Assembly: GCA_016463765.1 (NCBI GenBank)
Contig: JAEMQS010000009.1
Span: forward strand, 1 to 64,000
Source of the DNA: Solirubrobacteraceae bacterium
Lineage (GTDB): Bacteria > Actinomycetota > Thermoleophilia > Solirubrobacterales > Solirubrobacteraceae
Reading direction: 5' to 3'
Length of the DNA stretch: 64,000 nucleotides
Part shown: piece after piece, positions 12,401 through 19,294 of the stretch
How the letters are laid out: every line of letters starts with the position of its first letter
How positions within the stretch are numbered: position 1 is the first letter of the stretch
Made by a program: the position numbers and the translations under genes
The notes under the pieces: generated by a model
What the model saw: only the letters and a program-made list of their open reading frames with translations
The model's database searches: none
What the model was told of the DNA's origin: nothing

Positions 12401-12507
12401 ACGGCTCCGGGCTGCGGGGCGACGATCAGCGGGGGCGACGCCGCGCTCGCCGTCGTGGCGGACAGCGCGCTGCATGCAACAGCGGCAAGAACGGACGGTC
12501 TGAGCAT
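9379..12507 (-). CDS. large exported protein, unknown function
   Basis: 1,042 residues from the ATG at 12507 (MLRPSVLAAVACSALSATTASAASPP), with a signal peptide cleaved near residue 23 and an AAGGGGAT ribosome site. Residues about 25-110 look like an Ig-like beta domain (APYGARTLRVTLNGRDITSSL), and a PKD-like strand set appears near AGRYVAALTVTDGKVASAVDTVTLTA. The remainder has no recognisable domain but is rich in Gly, Asn, Gln and Ser. Very few Cys are present. Probably a cell-surface or secreted protein. An in-frame upstream ATG at 12798 is inside the LAGLIDADG gene and is rejected as the start. Confidence 0.8.
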   Translation of the reverse strand: MLRPSVLAAVACSALSATTASAASPPLIVAPQPGAVTKASPTTVTVRAPYGARTLRVTLNGRDITSSLGDPDARARRTLRVSASHGLRFGRNVLRVVRRDREGARVRRATRTFTLTRDRPLVGAGVDRSVVVGAPTRLNARASRSRRAPKPAVAAQAAAQAGTPAGLGMQWKLISKPRGSAVTLEQPELSLIQPADNLLKPNANSAAQPARPLIKPDRAGRYVAALTVTDGKVASAVDTVTLTATFDTPLVPIDTAATVQGQQGIAIGYHPAKQGGRAPQGAEQFYPKSGSLQAVILDRESLQLQQTFNQSASNASIIQLAELVRGLDDNALVIIAAWSDPAWATTLNPTFLLTNLGGPAQLIGAQPAGGITPDVDPLIKGATISFAGVNGFSPGDGWQITGTSPDQSLNGFLSPDNNDNYAYLGTAPQPFDMGADGQSVSLSLGSQTYNASLPSGQGGFTAVYLDATTLQPSPGAPSTLPVQATYQTANADGTPNISEVQRMAGDLSAAQKVRPTMFVAVRSIGTQPLAGVGLQPPAYAGPFNAPYASALDGLAAAIAGVGGQAQRIWGMATPPAATNSYTLIGRGGSFGEAPAQGSGTDIGTAMSPAPSSVHMRGVLVRDRQQRYEVRGAANGPFGTSLAQLMVAEPTAWPFTDTPAGLAALQCIGYAQRLGSDPRTAYWTSTNDSSDWNNIKQAINQMQASDCPSVDPGLFGQVQQQLVTEIGWLVQVQSYIPSLMSTFSDSKLSTFTDLKSISDQVKQAVKPPPQANAGTSLLTIFGDALDLVNDFLGDEVSAVTGPISAGFVLAGDLFAPGQGAAPIDWNERITTASDNLGDALATQLDDISDTSENLVDIIAADYTKLSTVGQLGGCSGGPGCTAEWQFTQDQQNALSRMYEVNAERKIWGGILPAAYPYVLQTNSNTNSFNGTFQGPQEQISSIGCDFAQPFPINSPSFLRYGIRQTGNTWFLAFSQLDFKGANSKTQTFPPTKLLQRPFNPLDPGGNPSKGGLGLDQFGFMVDNWPVATGAKNQQPILKSWRGC

Positions 12508-12604
12508 GTGGCAGATCCCCTTGGCGGCAGATATCGTGGGCATCCGCGCCCGCGGTCCGGGAAATGTATACACCGCGCAGGCGGGCTGTGATCGCCGAGT
12601 GCAT

Positions 12605-13381
12605 CTAGAGCTTTGGCCCGATGTGGGTATCAAGTCGGGCGACAGCGTCCCGTCGCGCAACGGAGACGTGCCACGGACCCCACGGGCGCCAATCAACGCC
12701 CAGCGTGTCACACGCGACGCAGAAGATTGTGCGGATGTCTGAAGAGCGGTTGGAGAACTGATATCGGGGATAGCGATACTCCCGCCCCTTCGAGACAACG
12801 CGGTTCTCTCCCCGCCACCCGTCGGTGTGGATCAGCCCGCGCGCGAGCGGGCCCGGGTGTGCCACGGCGATTGATTCCTGCCAAGGCGTCAGCGTGACGT
12901 CGCGGTCATGCTTGCGGCCCGGCCCGTGCTGAGGGAAAAGGCAGGGCCAACCCTGCCAGTAGGACGTCACCAGCACCATCGCTCGGACAGGGTCGCGCGT
13001 GACGTGCGGCCGTCTGCCCATGACCGTCGTGATGCTCCGAGCGACCTCGTCGATGATGCCCGGGTACGCGACATCGAGTGCGACCTTCAGTGCCATGGTC
13101 CGGGCGTGGCGGACGAGATAGCCGTCGCCGAGGTACACGCCGAGGAGATACGCGTACTCCGGCCCCAGGTCATCGAGTGGGTGGTGCCAGCCGCACGCGG
13201 GACAGACGGGGACGCCGGCCAGGAGCGCGTGTACCGGTCGGGGAACTCGCCCGTTCTCCCAGGTTCGAAGCGTCGCCACGGGAATGCCCAACCGCTGGCT
13301 CACAGCCGTCCGCGACTCGCCGCCCTGGCGTGCCTGGAGGGCTGAAGCGATGACAGCGGGCTCTCTACGGACGCCACTCAC
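12605..13381 (-). CDS. HTH-LAGLIDADG endonuclease-like protein (copy 2)
   Basis: 258 residues from GTG 13381. A helix-turn-helix near SRTAVSQRLGIPVATLRTW is followed by a CPACGWHH knuckle and two LAGLIDADG motifs, LLGVYLGDG (about 79-87) and ARGLIHTDG (about 180-188). The same landmarks as in copy 1 appear in the same order (WPCLFPQHGPG, PWQ, RYQFSNRS, DWRP, HIGPK). An in-frame ATG lies four codons upstream, but GTG 13381 is exactly 7 nt after a TATGTT hexamer and fits the leaderless pattern of the window. It lies downstream of tRNA-Trp and its terminator on the same strand, as copy 1 lies downstream of tRNA-Leu. Confidence 0.8.
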   Translation of the reverse strand: MSGVRREPAVIASALQARQGGESRTAVSQRLGIPVATLRTWENGRVPRPVHALLAGVPVCPACGWHHPLDDLGPEYAYLLGVYLGDGYLVRHARTMALKVALDVAYPGIIDEVARSITTVMGRRPHVTRDPVRAMVLVTSYWQGWPCLFPQHGPGRKHDRDVTLTPWQESIAVAHPGPLARGLIHTDGWRGENRVVSKGREYRYPRYQFSNRSSDIRTIFCVACDTLGVDWRPWGPWHVSVARRDAVARLDTHIGPKL

Positions 13382-13406
13382 GCATGGGAACATATGTTCC
13401 CATGCG
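13381..13406 (-). promoter_or_regulatory. 26-bp perfect palindrome, SOS (LexA)-type operator at LAGLIDADG copy 2
   Basis: A 26-bp perfect palindrome centred between 13393 and 13394 with the core GGGAACATATGTTCCC. The inner GAAC-ATAT-GTTC satisfies the GAAC-RNRY-GTTC LexA core. The -10 hexamer TATGTT (13389-13394) is inside it and the GTG start touches its edge, so a bound repressor would occlude the promoter. Confidence 0.65.
13389..13394 (-). promoter_or_regulatory. -10 element TATGTT inside the palindrome
   Basis: TATGTT ends 7 nt before GTG 13381, consistent with a leaderless transcript controlled directly by the overlapping palindrome. Confidence 0.5.
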
Positions 13407-13423
13407 GACGGCGCTCGAACGCA

Positions 13424-13449
13424 GAAGCGCCCGCATCGGCGGGCGCTTC
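13424..13449 (-). terminator. intrinsic terminator of tRNA-Trp
   Basis: An 11-bp perfect stem (GAAGCGCCCGC / GCGGGCGCTTC) with a 4-nt loop, 6 nt past the tRNA 3' end. It has only a weak T-tract on the minus strand, so it separates the tRNA from the LAGLIDADG gene at least partly. Confidence 0.6.
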
Positions 13450-13455
13450 GCGAAA

Positions 13456-13529
13456 CAGGGGAGACAGGATTCGAACCTGCGACCCTCGGTTTTGGAGACC
13501 GATGCTCTGGCCAACTGAGCTACTCCCCT
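13456..13529 (-). tRNA. tRNA-Trp(CCA)
   Basis: Acceptor AGGGGAG/CTCCCCT is perfect, the discriminator is G, the anticodon stem is TCGGT/ACCGA and the loop CTCCAAA gives CCA. T-loop GGTTCGAATC. No encoded CCA tail. Confidence 0.95.
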
Positions 13530-13672
13530 TCGAGCCGCACACGATAGTGGTCCCGGTCTACCGTCGCGAAGTCGACAGACATCCGCTCCCGAGTTCCGTA
13601 ACTTCATGGTCGGCCCTTGGTTCTTCCCCTGACGGCCTCAACCTCCGCCCTCCGAAAGCCGAACACACCATC

Positions 13673-14575
13673 ATGCGTCGCCTCTCCACCCTCATCTTCG
13701 TCGCCATCTGCTTCGTCGCCGGCTTCGTCCTGTCCGCTCCCGCCAACGCTGATGCGAAGGCCAAGATCGGCATCGCTGATCAGAAGTCGAGCATGTTCGA
13801 GGACCAGCGATTCAAGGACCTGAAGGTCAAGTTCGCCCGGATCTCCGTCCCCTGGGACGTGCTGCGCTACGACTTCACCACTGAGGAGATCGACGTCTGG
13901 ATGACGCGGGCCCGCGCCCAGGGCATCACGCCGCTCGTGACCCTCCAGCGCTCACGCGTCAAGCCGCACTCGCGCCCGACGGTGCAGCAGTACACCCGCG
14001 AGTTCAAGCGCTTCAAGCAGAAGTACCCGTTCGTCAAGAACTACGCCGCGTGGAACGAGCCCAACCTCGAGGACGCCCGTCGCCCCAAGCTCATCGCGAG
14101 CTACTACAAGGCGATGAAGTCGAACTGCAACGGCTGCAAGGTGCTCGCGGGTGACCTCGTCGACACGAAGAACATGACGACCTGGGTCAAGCAGTTCCTG
14201 AAGTTCACGAAGGTCAAGCCCAAGTACTGGGGCCTGCACAACTACGTGTCGGCGAACCGGTTCTCGACCAAGGACACGAAGGCGCTGCTGGACACGGTCA
14301 AGGGCAGCCAGGTCTGGCTCACCGAGACCGGCGGCCTCGTCGCGCGTCGCAACAAGTCGAAGGTCAAGCTCAAGCAGGGCAGCGCCCACGCCGCGAAGGT
14401 CACGAGCTTCATCCTGAAGACCTGGGGCAACAACCCCCGCATTCCCTACCTGTTCTTCTACCACTGGGACAGCTCGTCCAACAAGGACACGTGGGACTCG
14501 GCGTTCATCGGCTCGGACGGCAAGGCCCGCCCGTCGCTGAACATCCTGAAGAACGCCATCCGCGCCCGCCGGTAG
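13673..14575 (+). CDS. secreted clan-A glycosidase-like protein (paralogue 2)
   Basis: 300 residues with a signal peptide (LIFVAICFVAGFVLSAPANA). The mature part is nearly collinear with the product of 5700-6605: KIGIADQK, RISVPWDVLRYDF, WNEPN (Glu129), KYWGLHNYVSANRFSTKDTK, LTETGG and YHWDSSSNKDTWDSAF. This indicates duplication within the genome, now 7 kb apart and with no repeat of the flanking genes. The catalytic glutamates of clan A are kept in both. ATG 13673 is the only start giving an intact signal peptide. Substrate unknown. Confidence 0.75.
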   Translation: MRRLSTLIFVAICFVAGFVLSAPANADAKAKIGIADQKSSMFEDQRFKDLKVKFARISVPWDVLRYDFTTEEIDVWMTRARAQGITPLVTLQRSRVKPHSRPTVQQYTREFKRFKQKYPFVKNYAAWNEPNLEDARRPKLIASYYKAMKSNCNGCKVLAGDLVDTKNMTTWVKQFLKFTKVKPKYWGLHNYVSANRFSTKDTKALLDTVKGSQVWLTETGGLVARRNKSKVKLKQGSAHAAKVTSFILKTWGNNPRIPYLFFYHWDSSSNKDTWDSAFIGSDGKARPSLNILKNAIRARR

Positions 14576-14599
14576 TCACGGCGGGTCTGGCGGCCGGGG

Positions 14600-14605
14600 T
14601 ACGAT
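14600..14605 (+). promoter_or_regulatory. -10 element TACGAT of the SDR gene
   Basis: TACGAT ends 10 nt before the ATG at 14616; the predicted leader is only a few nucleotides. Confidence 0.4.
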
Positions 14606-14615
14606 CCCGGCCGCC

Positions 14616-15455
14616 ATGTCGCCTTCTGACGTCTTCGCCGACGGGATGCTCGCTGGCCGGGTCGCGCTCGTGACGGGCGGCGGCACCGGCCTGGGGCGGG
14701 CGAGCGCCGCCGAGTTGCTGGCCTGCGGCGCGCAGGTCGTCATCTGCGGCCGGCGTGCGGACGTCCTCGAGGCGAGCGTCGCCAAGCTCGGCGACGGCGC
14801 AGGCTTCGTCGCCGGCGACATCCGGACCCACGAGGGCGCCCACGCGATCGTCGACGAGGTGCTCGCTCGCCACGGGCGGCTCGACATCCTGATCAACAAC
14901 GCAGGCGGCCAGTACTTCGTGCCGGCCGAGGGGGTCGAGCTGAAGGGCTGGCGCGCGGTGTGGCGGCTGAACCTCGGCGGCACCCGCCGGATGTGCGAGG
15001 CCGCGATCCCCCCGCTGCGTGCCTCAGCCGGGGGCACGATCCTCAACGTCACGTTCTCGCCTCATCACGGTCTCCCTGGGATGACGCACTCCGGCGCCGC
15101 CCGGGCCGGGGTGGAGGGCTACACGCGTGAGCTCGCCGCCGAGCTGTTCGACGATGGCATCGCCGTGATGGCCGCCGCCGCAGGGCACTTCGACACCGAC
15201 GCGCTCGAGAAGTACCCGGCGACGGTCCGCGCGCAGGTCGCAGGTGGCGTGCCGATGCAGCGCCTCGGCCGGCCTGAAGAGCACGCGTGGATGGTGGCGC
15301 TGTGCGCGTCCCCGCTGCGCATGGCGCTGAGCGGCGCGGTCCTGACCGTCGACGGTGCGCGCGACAACTACTACGGCGCCTGGCCGCCCCCGGCGCTGAC
15401 CGTCGGCGAGGGCGAAGTGCCCACCGAGGAGCGCAAGCCTCCGGCCACACGGTGA
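14616..15455 (+). CDS. short-chain dehydrogenase/reductase, enoyl-CoA reductase-like
   Basis: 279 residues with a Rossmann fold. The NAD(P) site is TGGGTGLGR (20-28) and NNAGG closes the core. The usual catalytic YxxxK is absent; the position reads HSGAARAGVEGYTRELA. The same replacement (SGAARAG) is typical of the peroxisomal trans-2-enoyl-CoA reductase/dienoyl-CoA reductase branch, so an acyl-CoA substrate is likely. The C-terminal PxxTVGEGEVPTEER tail is longer than usual. It may be co-transcribed with nothing: it has its own hexamer and is followed by tRNA-Gly. Confidence 0.8.
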   Translation: MSPSDVFADGMLAGRVALVTGGGTGLGRASAAELLACGAQVVICGRRADVLEASVAKLGDGAGFVAGDIRTHEGAHAIVDEVLARHGRLDILINNAGGQYFVPAEGVELKGWRAVWRLNLGGTRRMCEAAIPPLRASAGGTILNVTFSPHHGLPGMTHSGAARAGVEGYTRELAAELFDDGIAVMAAAAGHFDTDALEKYPATVRAQVAGGVPMQRLGRPEEHAWMVALCASPLRMALSGAVLTVDGARDNYYGAWPPPALTVGEGEVPTEERKPPATR

Positions 15456-15493
15456 GGTCGGGCCCCGACGCGGTAGGATCAGCGGACGCGTTG

Positions 15494-15564
15494 GCGGGCG
15501 AAGTGTTGTGGTTGCACAGGAGCCTTCCAAGCTCTTAGGGCGGGTTCGATTCCCGTCGCCCGCT
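15494..15564 (+). tRNA. tRNA-Gly(UCC)
   Basis: Acceptor GCGGGCG/CGCCCGC is perfect, the discriminator is T, the anticodon loop CTTCCAA gives UCC and the T-loop is GGTTCGATTC. It lies 17 nt before tRNA-Pro, probably on one transcript. Confidence 0.95.
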
Positions 15565-15581
15565 TGTAGGAAACAGTGCCC

Positions 15582-15655
15582 CGGGGAGTGGCGCAGTCTG
15601 GTAGCGCACCCGGCTGGGGGCCGGGCGGTCGCAGGTTCAAATCCTGTCTCCCCGA
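15582..15655 (+). tRNA. tRNA-Pro(GGG)
   Basis: Acceptor CGGGGAG/CTCCCCG is perfect, the discriminator is A, the anticodon stem is CCCGG/CCGGG with loop CTGGGGG giving GGG, and the T-loop is GGTTCAAATC. Confidence 0.95.
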
Positions 15656-15666
15656 CTACACGGAAG

Positions 15667-15690
15667 CCCCGCGAGACGCGGGGTTTTCCT
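15667..15690 (+). terminator. intrinsic terminator of the Gly-Pro tRNA unit
   Basis: A 7-bp perfect stem CCCCGCG-AGA-CGCGGGG followed by TTTT, 11 nt after tRNA-Pro. Confidence 0.8.
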
Positions 15691-15809
15691 GTTTCTGACT
15701 TGGTTTCCGCAGGCCCGACGGGTCCAGCTCCGTTCCGTATCCCGGACACCGCCGACGAGGTCGAGGCGATGGTTGACCGGCTCCGCCCGAACCTGGCAGC
15801 ATCCGCGCC

Positions 15810-16202
15810 GTGCTGACCATCAACGATCGGCCGGTCTTCCGGATGGGGCTGACGAAGGAGCAGGGCAAGCTCATCAGCCAGTACATGGTCAAGGAGTACT
15901 TCCAGAACGGGACCCAACCGCGGATGGTCGAGGTGTGGGACTACCTGGTGGAGGTGCCCGGGCGTGACGGGCAGCCCGTCCGGCTGACGATTCGGGTGAA
16001 GGGCATGGGCTTCGACCTTCCCGAGCCCGGCCACATGGTGTCGGTGCTCGTCAATCGCCGCCGGACCAAGGCGGCGTTCGACGTCGACGACCCCAAGATC
16101 TCGCTCGGCGCCCGGTACGAGCTCGGTGCGAAGCAGCGCAAGGCGAAGGCCGCGGCGGACAAGGCGGAGTTCGAGGCCCTGCGCTCCGGCGAGCGCCGCT
16201 AG
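15810..16202 (+). CDS. conserved-type hypothetical protein, unknown function
   Basis: 130 residues, cytosolic, starting with GTG 15810 (MLTINDRPVFRMGLTKEQG). The first 90 residues look like a compact beta-rich domain (VEVWDYLVEVPGRDGQPVRLTIRVKGMG), and the tail is a charged Lys/Ala helix (AKQRKAKAAADKAEFEAL). I do not recognise a family. Codon use is typical of the window. It lies between the tRNA unit and a convergent acetyltransferase. Confidence 0.7.
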   Translation: MLTINDRPVFRMGLTKEQGKLISQYMVKEYFQNGTQPRMVEVWDYLVEVPGRDGQPVRLTIRVKGMGFDLPEPGHMVSVLVNRRRTKAAFDVDDPKISLGARYELGAKQRKAKAAADKAEFEALRSGERR

Positions 16203-16287
16203 CGCGAGTCCCGCGAAGGGTGCGGCCCCTCCCCGCAGGCGCAACGGCATGGGCCTTCGGCGTACGGCGTGCTTCGGCTCGACGGGG

Positions 16288-16806
16288 CTACGTGGTCACC
16301 GGCCGCGTCCATCTCCACGCCCAGACGGTCCCGGCGTCGGGGTCCTGCTGCTCGGCGACCTGCGAGAAGCCCAGCGAGACGAGCACGCCCGTAGACGGAT
16401 TCGGACCGGCCAGGGTGTGAGCGATGACGTGGTCGACCTCGCCGCTCGCCACAGCACGTTCGACCAGCGCCCGAGCAGCAGCAGCGCCGAACCCCTGTCC
16501 GCGGAACTCGGGGGCGACTTCGTAGCCGATCTCAACGGTGCGCTCGACCGGTGGGGCAGCGAACCCACCCGAACCGATCAGCCGCCCGGTCGCGGGGTCG
16601 ACGAAGAACTGCATCGACCACGGGCGATGACGCTCTGGCGCGCTCTGGAGATGCTCCAGCGTGAAGCCGATGGCCTCGGGGAACTCGGGCCACCCGTCCG
16701 GGACGGGCGAGCCGATCAACTCGCAGAACAGGGTGCGGTCCTCGTTCAGGGCGTTCAGCAGCGGCACCGTTGCCTGGACAAGCCGGACCTGGGGGTGAAG
16801 CGACAT
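16288..16806 (-). CDS. GNAT-family N-acetyltransferase
   Basis: 172 residues with the GNAT acetyl-CoA site VAPEFRGQGFGAAAARAL (core RGQGFG) and the flanking strands IGYEVAP and HTLAGPNPSTGVLVSLGF. The pattern resembles the RimJ/RimL-like branch that acetylates N-terminal amines or small molecules. A GGAGG ribosome site precedes the ATG at 16806. Its substrate cannot be read from sequence. Confidence 0.9.
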   Translation of the reverse strand: MSLHPQVRLVQATVPLLNALNEDRTLFCELIGSPVPDGWPEFPEAIGFTLEHLQSAPERHRPWSMQFFVDPATGRLIGSGGFAAPPVERTVEIGYEVAPEFRGQGFGAAAARALVERAVASGEVDHVIAHTLAGPNPSTGVLVSLGFSQVAEQQDPDAGTVWAWRWTRPVTT

Positions 16807-16889
16807 CCAGAACCTCCGATCGCGGGACAGTGTCCCTGAGCTCCGCGTTCCGCGCGGACTGCGCTTCTTGCGCGTTCCATCATCGTCCC

Positions 16890-16895
16890 TATGCT
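16890..16895 (+). promoter_or_regulatory. -10 element TATGCT, leaderless promoter
   Basis: TATGCT ends 6 nt before GTG 16902 and supports that start over in-frame upstream codons. Confidence 0.55.
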
Positions 16896-16901
16896 CCTCG
16901 C

Positions 16902-17375
16902 GTGCTGCCGCGTAAGCAGACGGTGATCGCCCCCGATGGCGTGACCTGGGAGGTGTCCATCGACTGGACGCGCAACCCCGTGAAGATCCCGCATGCGTGG
17001 CGACGCGACGGCCGGGACGGGCCGGACATGGGCGACGCGTTCTTCGTGGACTTCAGCGATGGCGTTGTCGCCGCCATCGTCGCCGCGCTCCTCGTCGCGG
17101 TCTTCATCCTGGTGGTGTGGCTCGTCGTCTGGCCGCTTCTCGCTATCGCCATCGAGGTGGTCCTGCTCTCGCTGATCGCGATCGGTGGCACGGCGGCTCG
17201 CCTGTTCTTCCGCCGCCACTGGGTGATCGAGGCGATCGGCAGCGGTGGGCAGGAGCTTCGCTGGCGCACCAAGGGGCGTGCCGGCGCGTACACGACGGTC
17301 GATCAGGTCGCCGAGGCGTTGCGCGGCGGGCTCACGCCGCAGCCCGCGGCCGCCGAACTCGCGCAGAAACGCTGA
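16902..17375 (+). CDS. membrane protein, unknown function
   Basis: 157 residues. A soluble N-terminus (VIAPDGVTWEVSIDW) is followed by a long hydrophobic region (VVAAIVAALLVAVFILVVWLVVWPLLAIAIEVVLLSLIAIGG) that can form two membrane helices, then a basic RLFFRRHW stop-transfer and a polar C-terminal domain. No family recognised. The 18-bp palindromic repeat begins 2 nt after its stop codon. Confidence 0.7.
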   Translation: MLPRKQTVIAPDGVTWEVSIDWTRNPVKIPHAWRRDGRDGPDMGDAFFVDFSDGVVAAIVAALLVAVFILVVWLVVWPLLAIAIEVVLLSLIAIGGTAARLFFRRHWVIEAIGSGGQELRWRTKGRAGAYTTVDQVAEALRGGLTPQPAAAELAQKR

Positions 17376-17376
17376 G

Positions 17377-17394
17377 GCGCTTCCGCGGAAGCGC
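17377..17394. repeat. interspersed palindrome, copy 1
   Basis: The perfect 18-bp palindrome GCGCTTCCGCGGAAGCGC sits in the 33-nt gap between convergent genes. The same 16-bp core recurs at 19317-19332 and 54756-54771, always intergenic. Confidence 0.7.
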
Positions 17395-17408
17395 GCCGGC
17401 GGCCGTGA

Positions 17409-18800
17409 CTACCGCCCAGCCCGCTCCGGCACGACGTTGCGGTTCACCCGGAACACGTTCTCCGGGTCGTACCGCCCCTTCACCGCCCGCAGCCGCTCCA
17501 GCGTGGCGGCCGGGTACGCCCGCCGGACGGTCGCCTCACCGTCGTCGCTGAGGTAGTTGACGTACGCGCCGCTGGCCGGCAGTCCGAGTGCGACGGCGGT
17601 CTCGCCGGCCCACGCCTCGGCGTCGGGGTGCGCCTCGACATCGGCGACGACCGCGCCGGTGATGACGAGCATCTCCCGGTCGCGATGGGCATACGCCGTC
17701 GCGTCGTGAGCGACCCGCGCCACCGCCCCGCCGAGCACCCGGATCTGGGTCATGGCCATCGGCGTGGGGGCGGTCGCCAGGTGCTCGAGCACGAGGTCGG
17801 CGTCGGCAGCGTCGAACGCGTCGGCGAAGCCGTTGCGGACCGCGATGGCCGCACGGTCGGGACCAGGACCGCCGAGCGCGAAGATCTCGAGGTAGGTCAT
17901 CGCCCGCACGTCTTCGGCGATCGGCGTCGCGAGGGCGCGGATCGCGGCGGCGGTGCGTTCCCCGTCGGCGGCGCTGCCGGCATGGAGGAACGTCGCCATG
18001 ATGATCGGGCGCCCGTGCAGCTCGGCCGGCAGGAACGGCGCGGGCGGCGCCTTCGCCGCGTGGATGATCATCGACAGGTCGTCCGGCGCGTCACCCGCGA
18101 GCGTCACCAGGCCGGTGAGCACGTCGCGTTCGGCGGGCAGCACGACCATCCCGCCGAAGACCGGGCCGACCTCGTGCAGGCGGTAGCGCAGGCGCGTGAC
18201 CACGCCGAAGTTCCCGCCGCCGCCGCGCAGCGCCCAGAACAGGTCGGGATGCCGCTCGTCGTCGGTGGTCACCAGCTCGCCGTCGGCGGTCACGACCTCC
18301 GCGGCGAGCAGCGAGTCGATCGTCAGGCCGTGGCGGCGCACGAGCCACCCGATCCCGCCACCCAGTGTCAGGCCCGCGACGCCGACCGACCCGGTGTCGC
18401 CGAAACCGGTTGCCAGTCCGTGTTCGGCGGCCGCGTCCGTGTAGACGCCCGCCTTGACGCCGCCCTGGGCCCAGGCCGAGCGACCGTCCACATCGATCTC
18501 GAGGTCGTCGAGCGCCGCGAGGTCGAGCACGATGCCGGCCTCGACGACGCCGTCACCCGCGAACGCGTGGGCGCCGGCGCGCACCGCGAGGGGCAGCCCG
18601 CGCTCGCGGGCGAAGCGCACGGTCGTCGTGACGTCCTCGACGCCGGCGGCGCGGACGACCGCGAGCGGCCGGCGGTCGACCGACGCGGCGAAGACCTGGC
18701 GGGCGCTGTCGTAGGCGTCGTGCCCGGCGGTGATGAGCGGCCCGTGCAACGCGTCGCGCAGCGGCGAGACGTCGGTGATGGAGGTGGTCTGGTCGAGCAT
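17409..18800 (-). CDS. FAD-binding oxidoreductase of the berberine-bridge (BBE)/VAO type
   Basis: 463 residues. The N-terminal PCMH-type FAD domain has VRAGAHAFAGDG, where the His aligned to the flavinylated His of this family (usual RxGGHS) is kept but the preceding Gly is Ala. GGGIGWLVRRHGLTID and LRGGGGNFGVVT complete the FAD site. The C-terminal BBE motif YDPENVFRVNRNV ends the protein. Such enzymes oxidise alcohols, sugars or alkaloid-like substrates and pass electrons to oxygen. It is the last gene of a minus-strand cluster with the tautomerase and FAD monooxygenase, but has its own leaderless-type hexamer. Confidence 0.9.
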   Translation of the reverse strand: MLDQTTSITDVSPLRDALHGPLITAGHDAYDSARQVFAASVDRRPLAVVRAAGVEDVTTTVRFARERGLPLAVRAGAHAFAGDGVVEAGIVLDLAALDDLEIDVDGRSAWAQGGVKAGVYTDAAAEHGLATGFGDTGSVGVAGLTLGGGIGWLVRRHGLTIDSLLAAEVVTADGELVTTDDERHPDLFWALRGGGGNFGVVTRLRYRLHEVGPVFGGMVVLPAERDVLTGLVTLAGDAPDDLSMIIHAAKAPPAPFLPAELHGRPIIMATFLHAGSAADGERTAAAIRALATPIAEDVRAMTYLEIFALGGPGPDRAAIAVRNGFADAFDAADADLVLEHLATAPTPMAMTQIRVLGGAVARVAHDATAYAHRDREMLVITGAVVADVEAHPDAEAWAGETAVALGLPASGAYVNYLSDDGEATVRRAYPAATLERLRAVKGRYDPENVFRVNRNVVPERAGR

Positions 18801-18807
18801 GTCGACG

Positions 18808-18813
18808 ACCGTA
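18808..18813 (-). promoter_or_regulatory. -10 element TACGGT, leaderless promoter of the BBE oxidoreductase
   Basis: TACGGT ends 7 nt before the ATG at 18800. Confidence 0.5.
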
Positions 18814-18853
18814 GATCTTCAAGTGCAGTTGAAGTCAAGGACCACCGCCAGAC

Positions 18854-19249
18854 TCAGGTGCGCACCTCGAAGCCGAGGTCGACGTCACAGGCCGCCTGCC
18901 CGCCGCGGATGCCCCAGCTCTCGGCCGGGATGTCTCGCACGGTGATCATGATGTGGTCGCGCGGGATGCCGAAGGCCGACAGCCGCTCGACGATCTCGCT
19001 GTAGAGGCGACGCTTGGCGTCCACCGACCGGCCCGCGAAGCAGTCGATCGAGACGAGGGTGAAGCGCTCGGGGTCGGCCAGCCGCGGCGAGCAGGCGAAC
19101 CTGTGCGGCTCGTGCACGACGAGGCGCATGTTCCTGTCCTCGGGCGGGAGGCGGAACGCGGACACGAGCGCGCCGTGGACGGCGTCGAGCATGGCGACCT
19201 CGTCGGCCTCGGAGTACGGACGGCGAACCTCGATCAGGGTGGCAGACAT
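18854..19249 (-). CDS. tautomerase-family protein lacking Pro-1
   Basis: 131 residues matching the Tautomerase_2 type: a first beta-alpha-beta unit (ATLIEVRRPYSEADEVAMLDAVHGAL), the FTLVSIDCFAGRSVDAKRRLYSEIVERL block and VRDIPAESWGIRGGQA. Active members use Pro right after the initiator Met; here the second residue is Ser, so classical tautomerase chemistry is doubtful. Start at ATG 19249, with a modest GAGGACC ribosome site. It lies 92 nt after the FAD monooxygenase; the gap holds palindromic repeat copy 2. Confidence 0.8.
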   Translation of the reverse strand: MSATLIEVRRPYSEADEVAMLDAVHGALVSAFRLPPEDRNMRLVVHEPHRFACSPRLADPERFTLVSIDCFAGRSVDAKRRLYSEIVERLSAFGIPRDHIMITVRDIPAESWGIRGGQAACDVDLGFEVRT

Positions 19250-19294
19250 GGTGGGTCCTCGGGCGAGCGGGTGGGAGCGGTCGATTCTGGCGCA

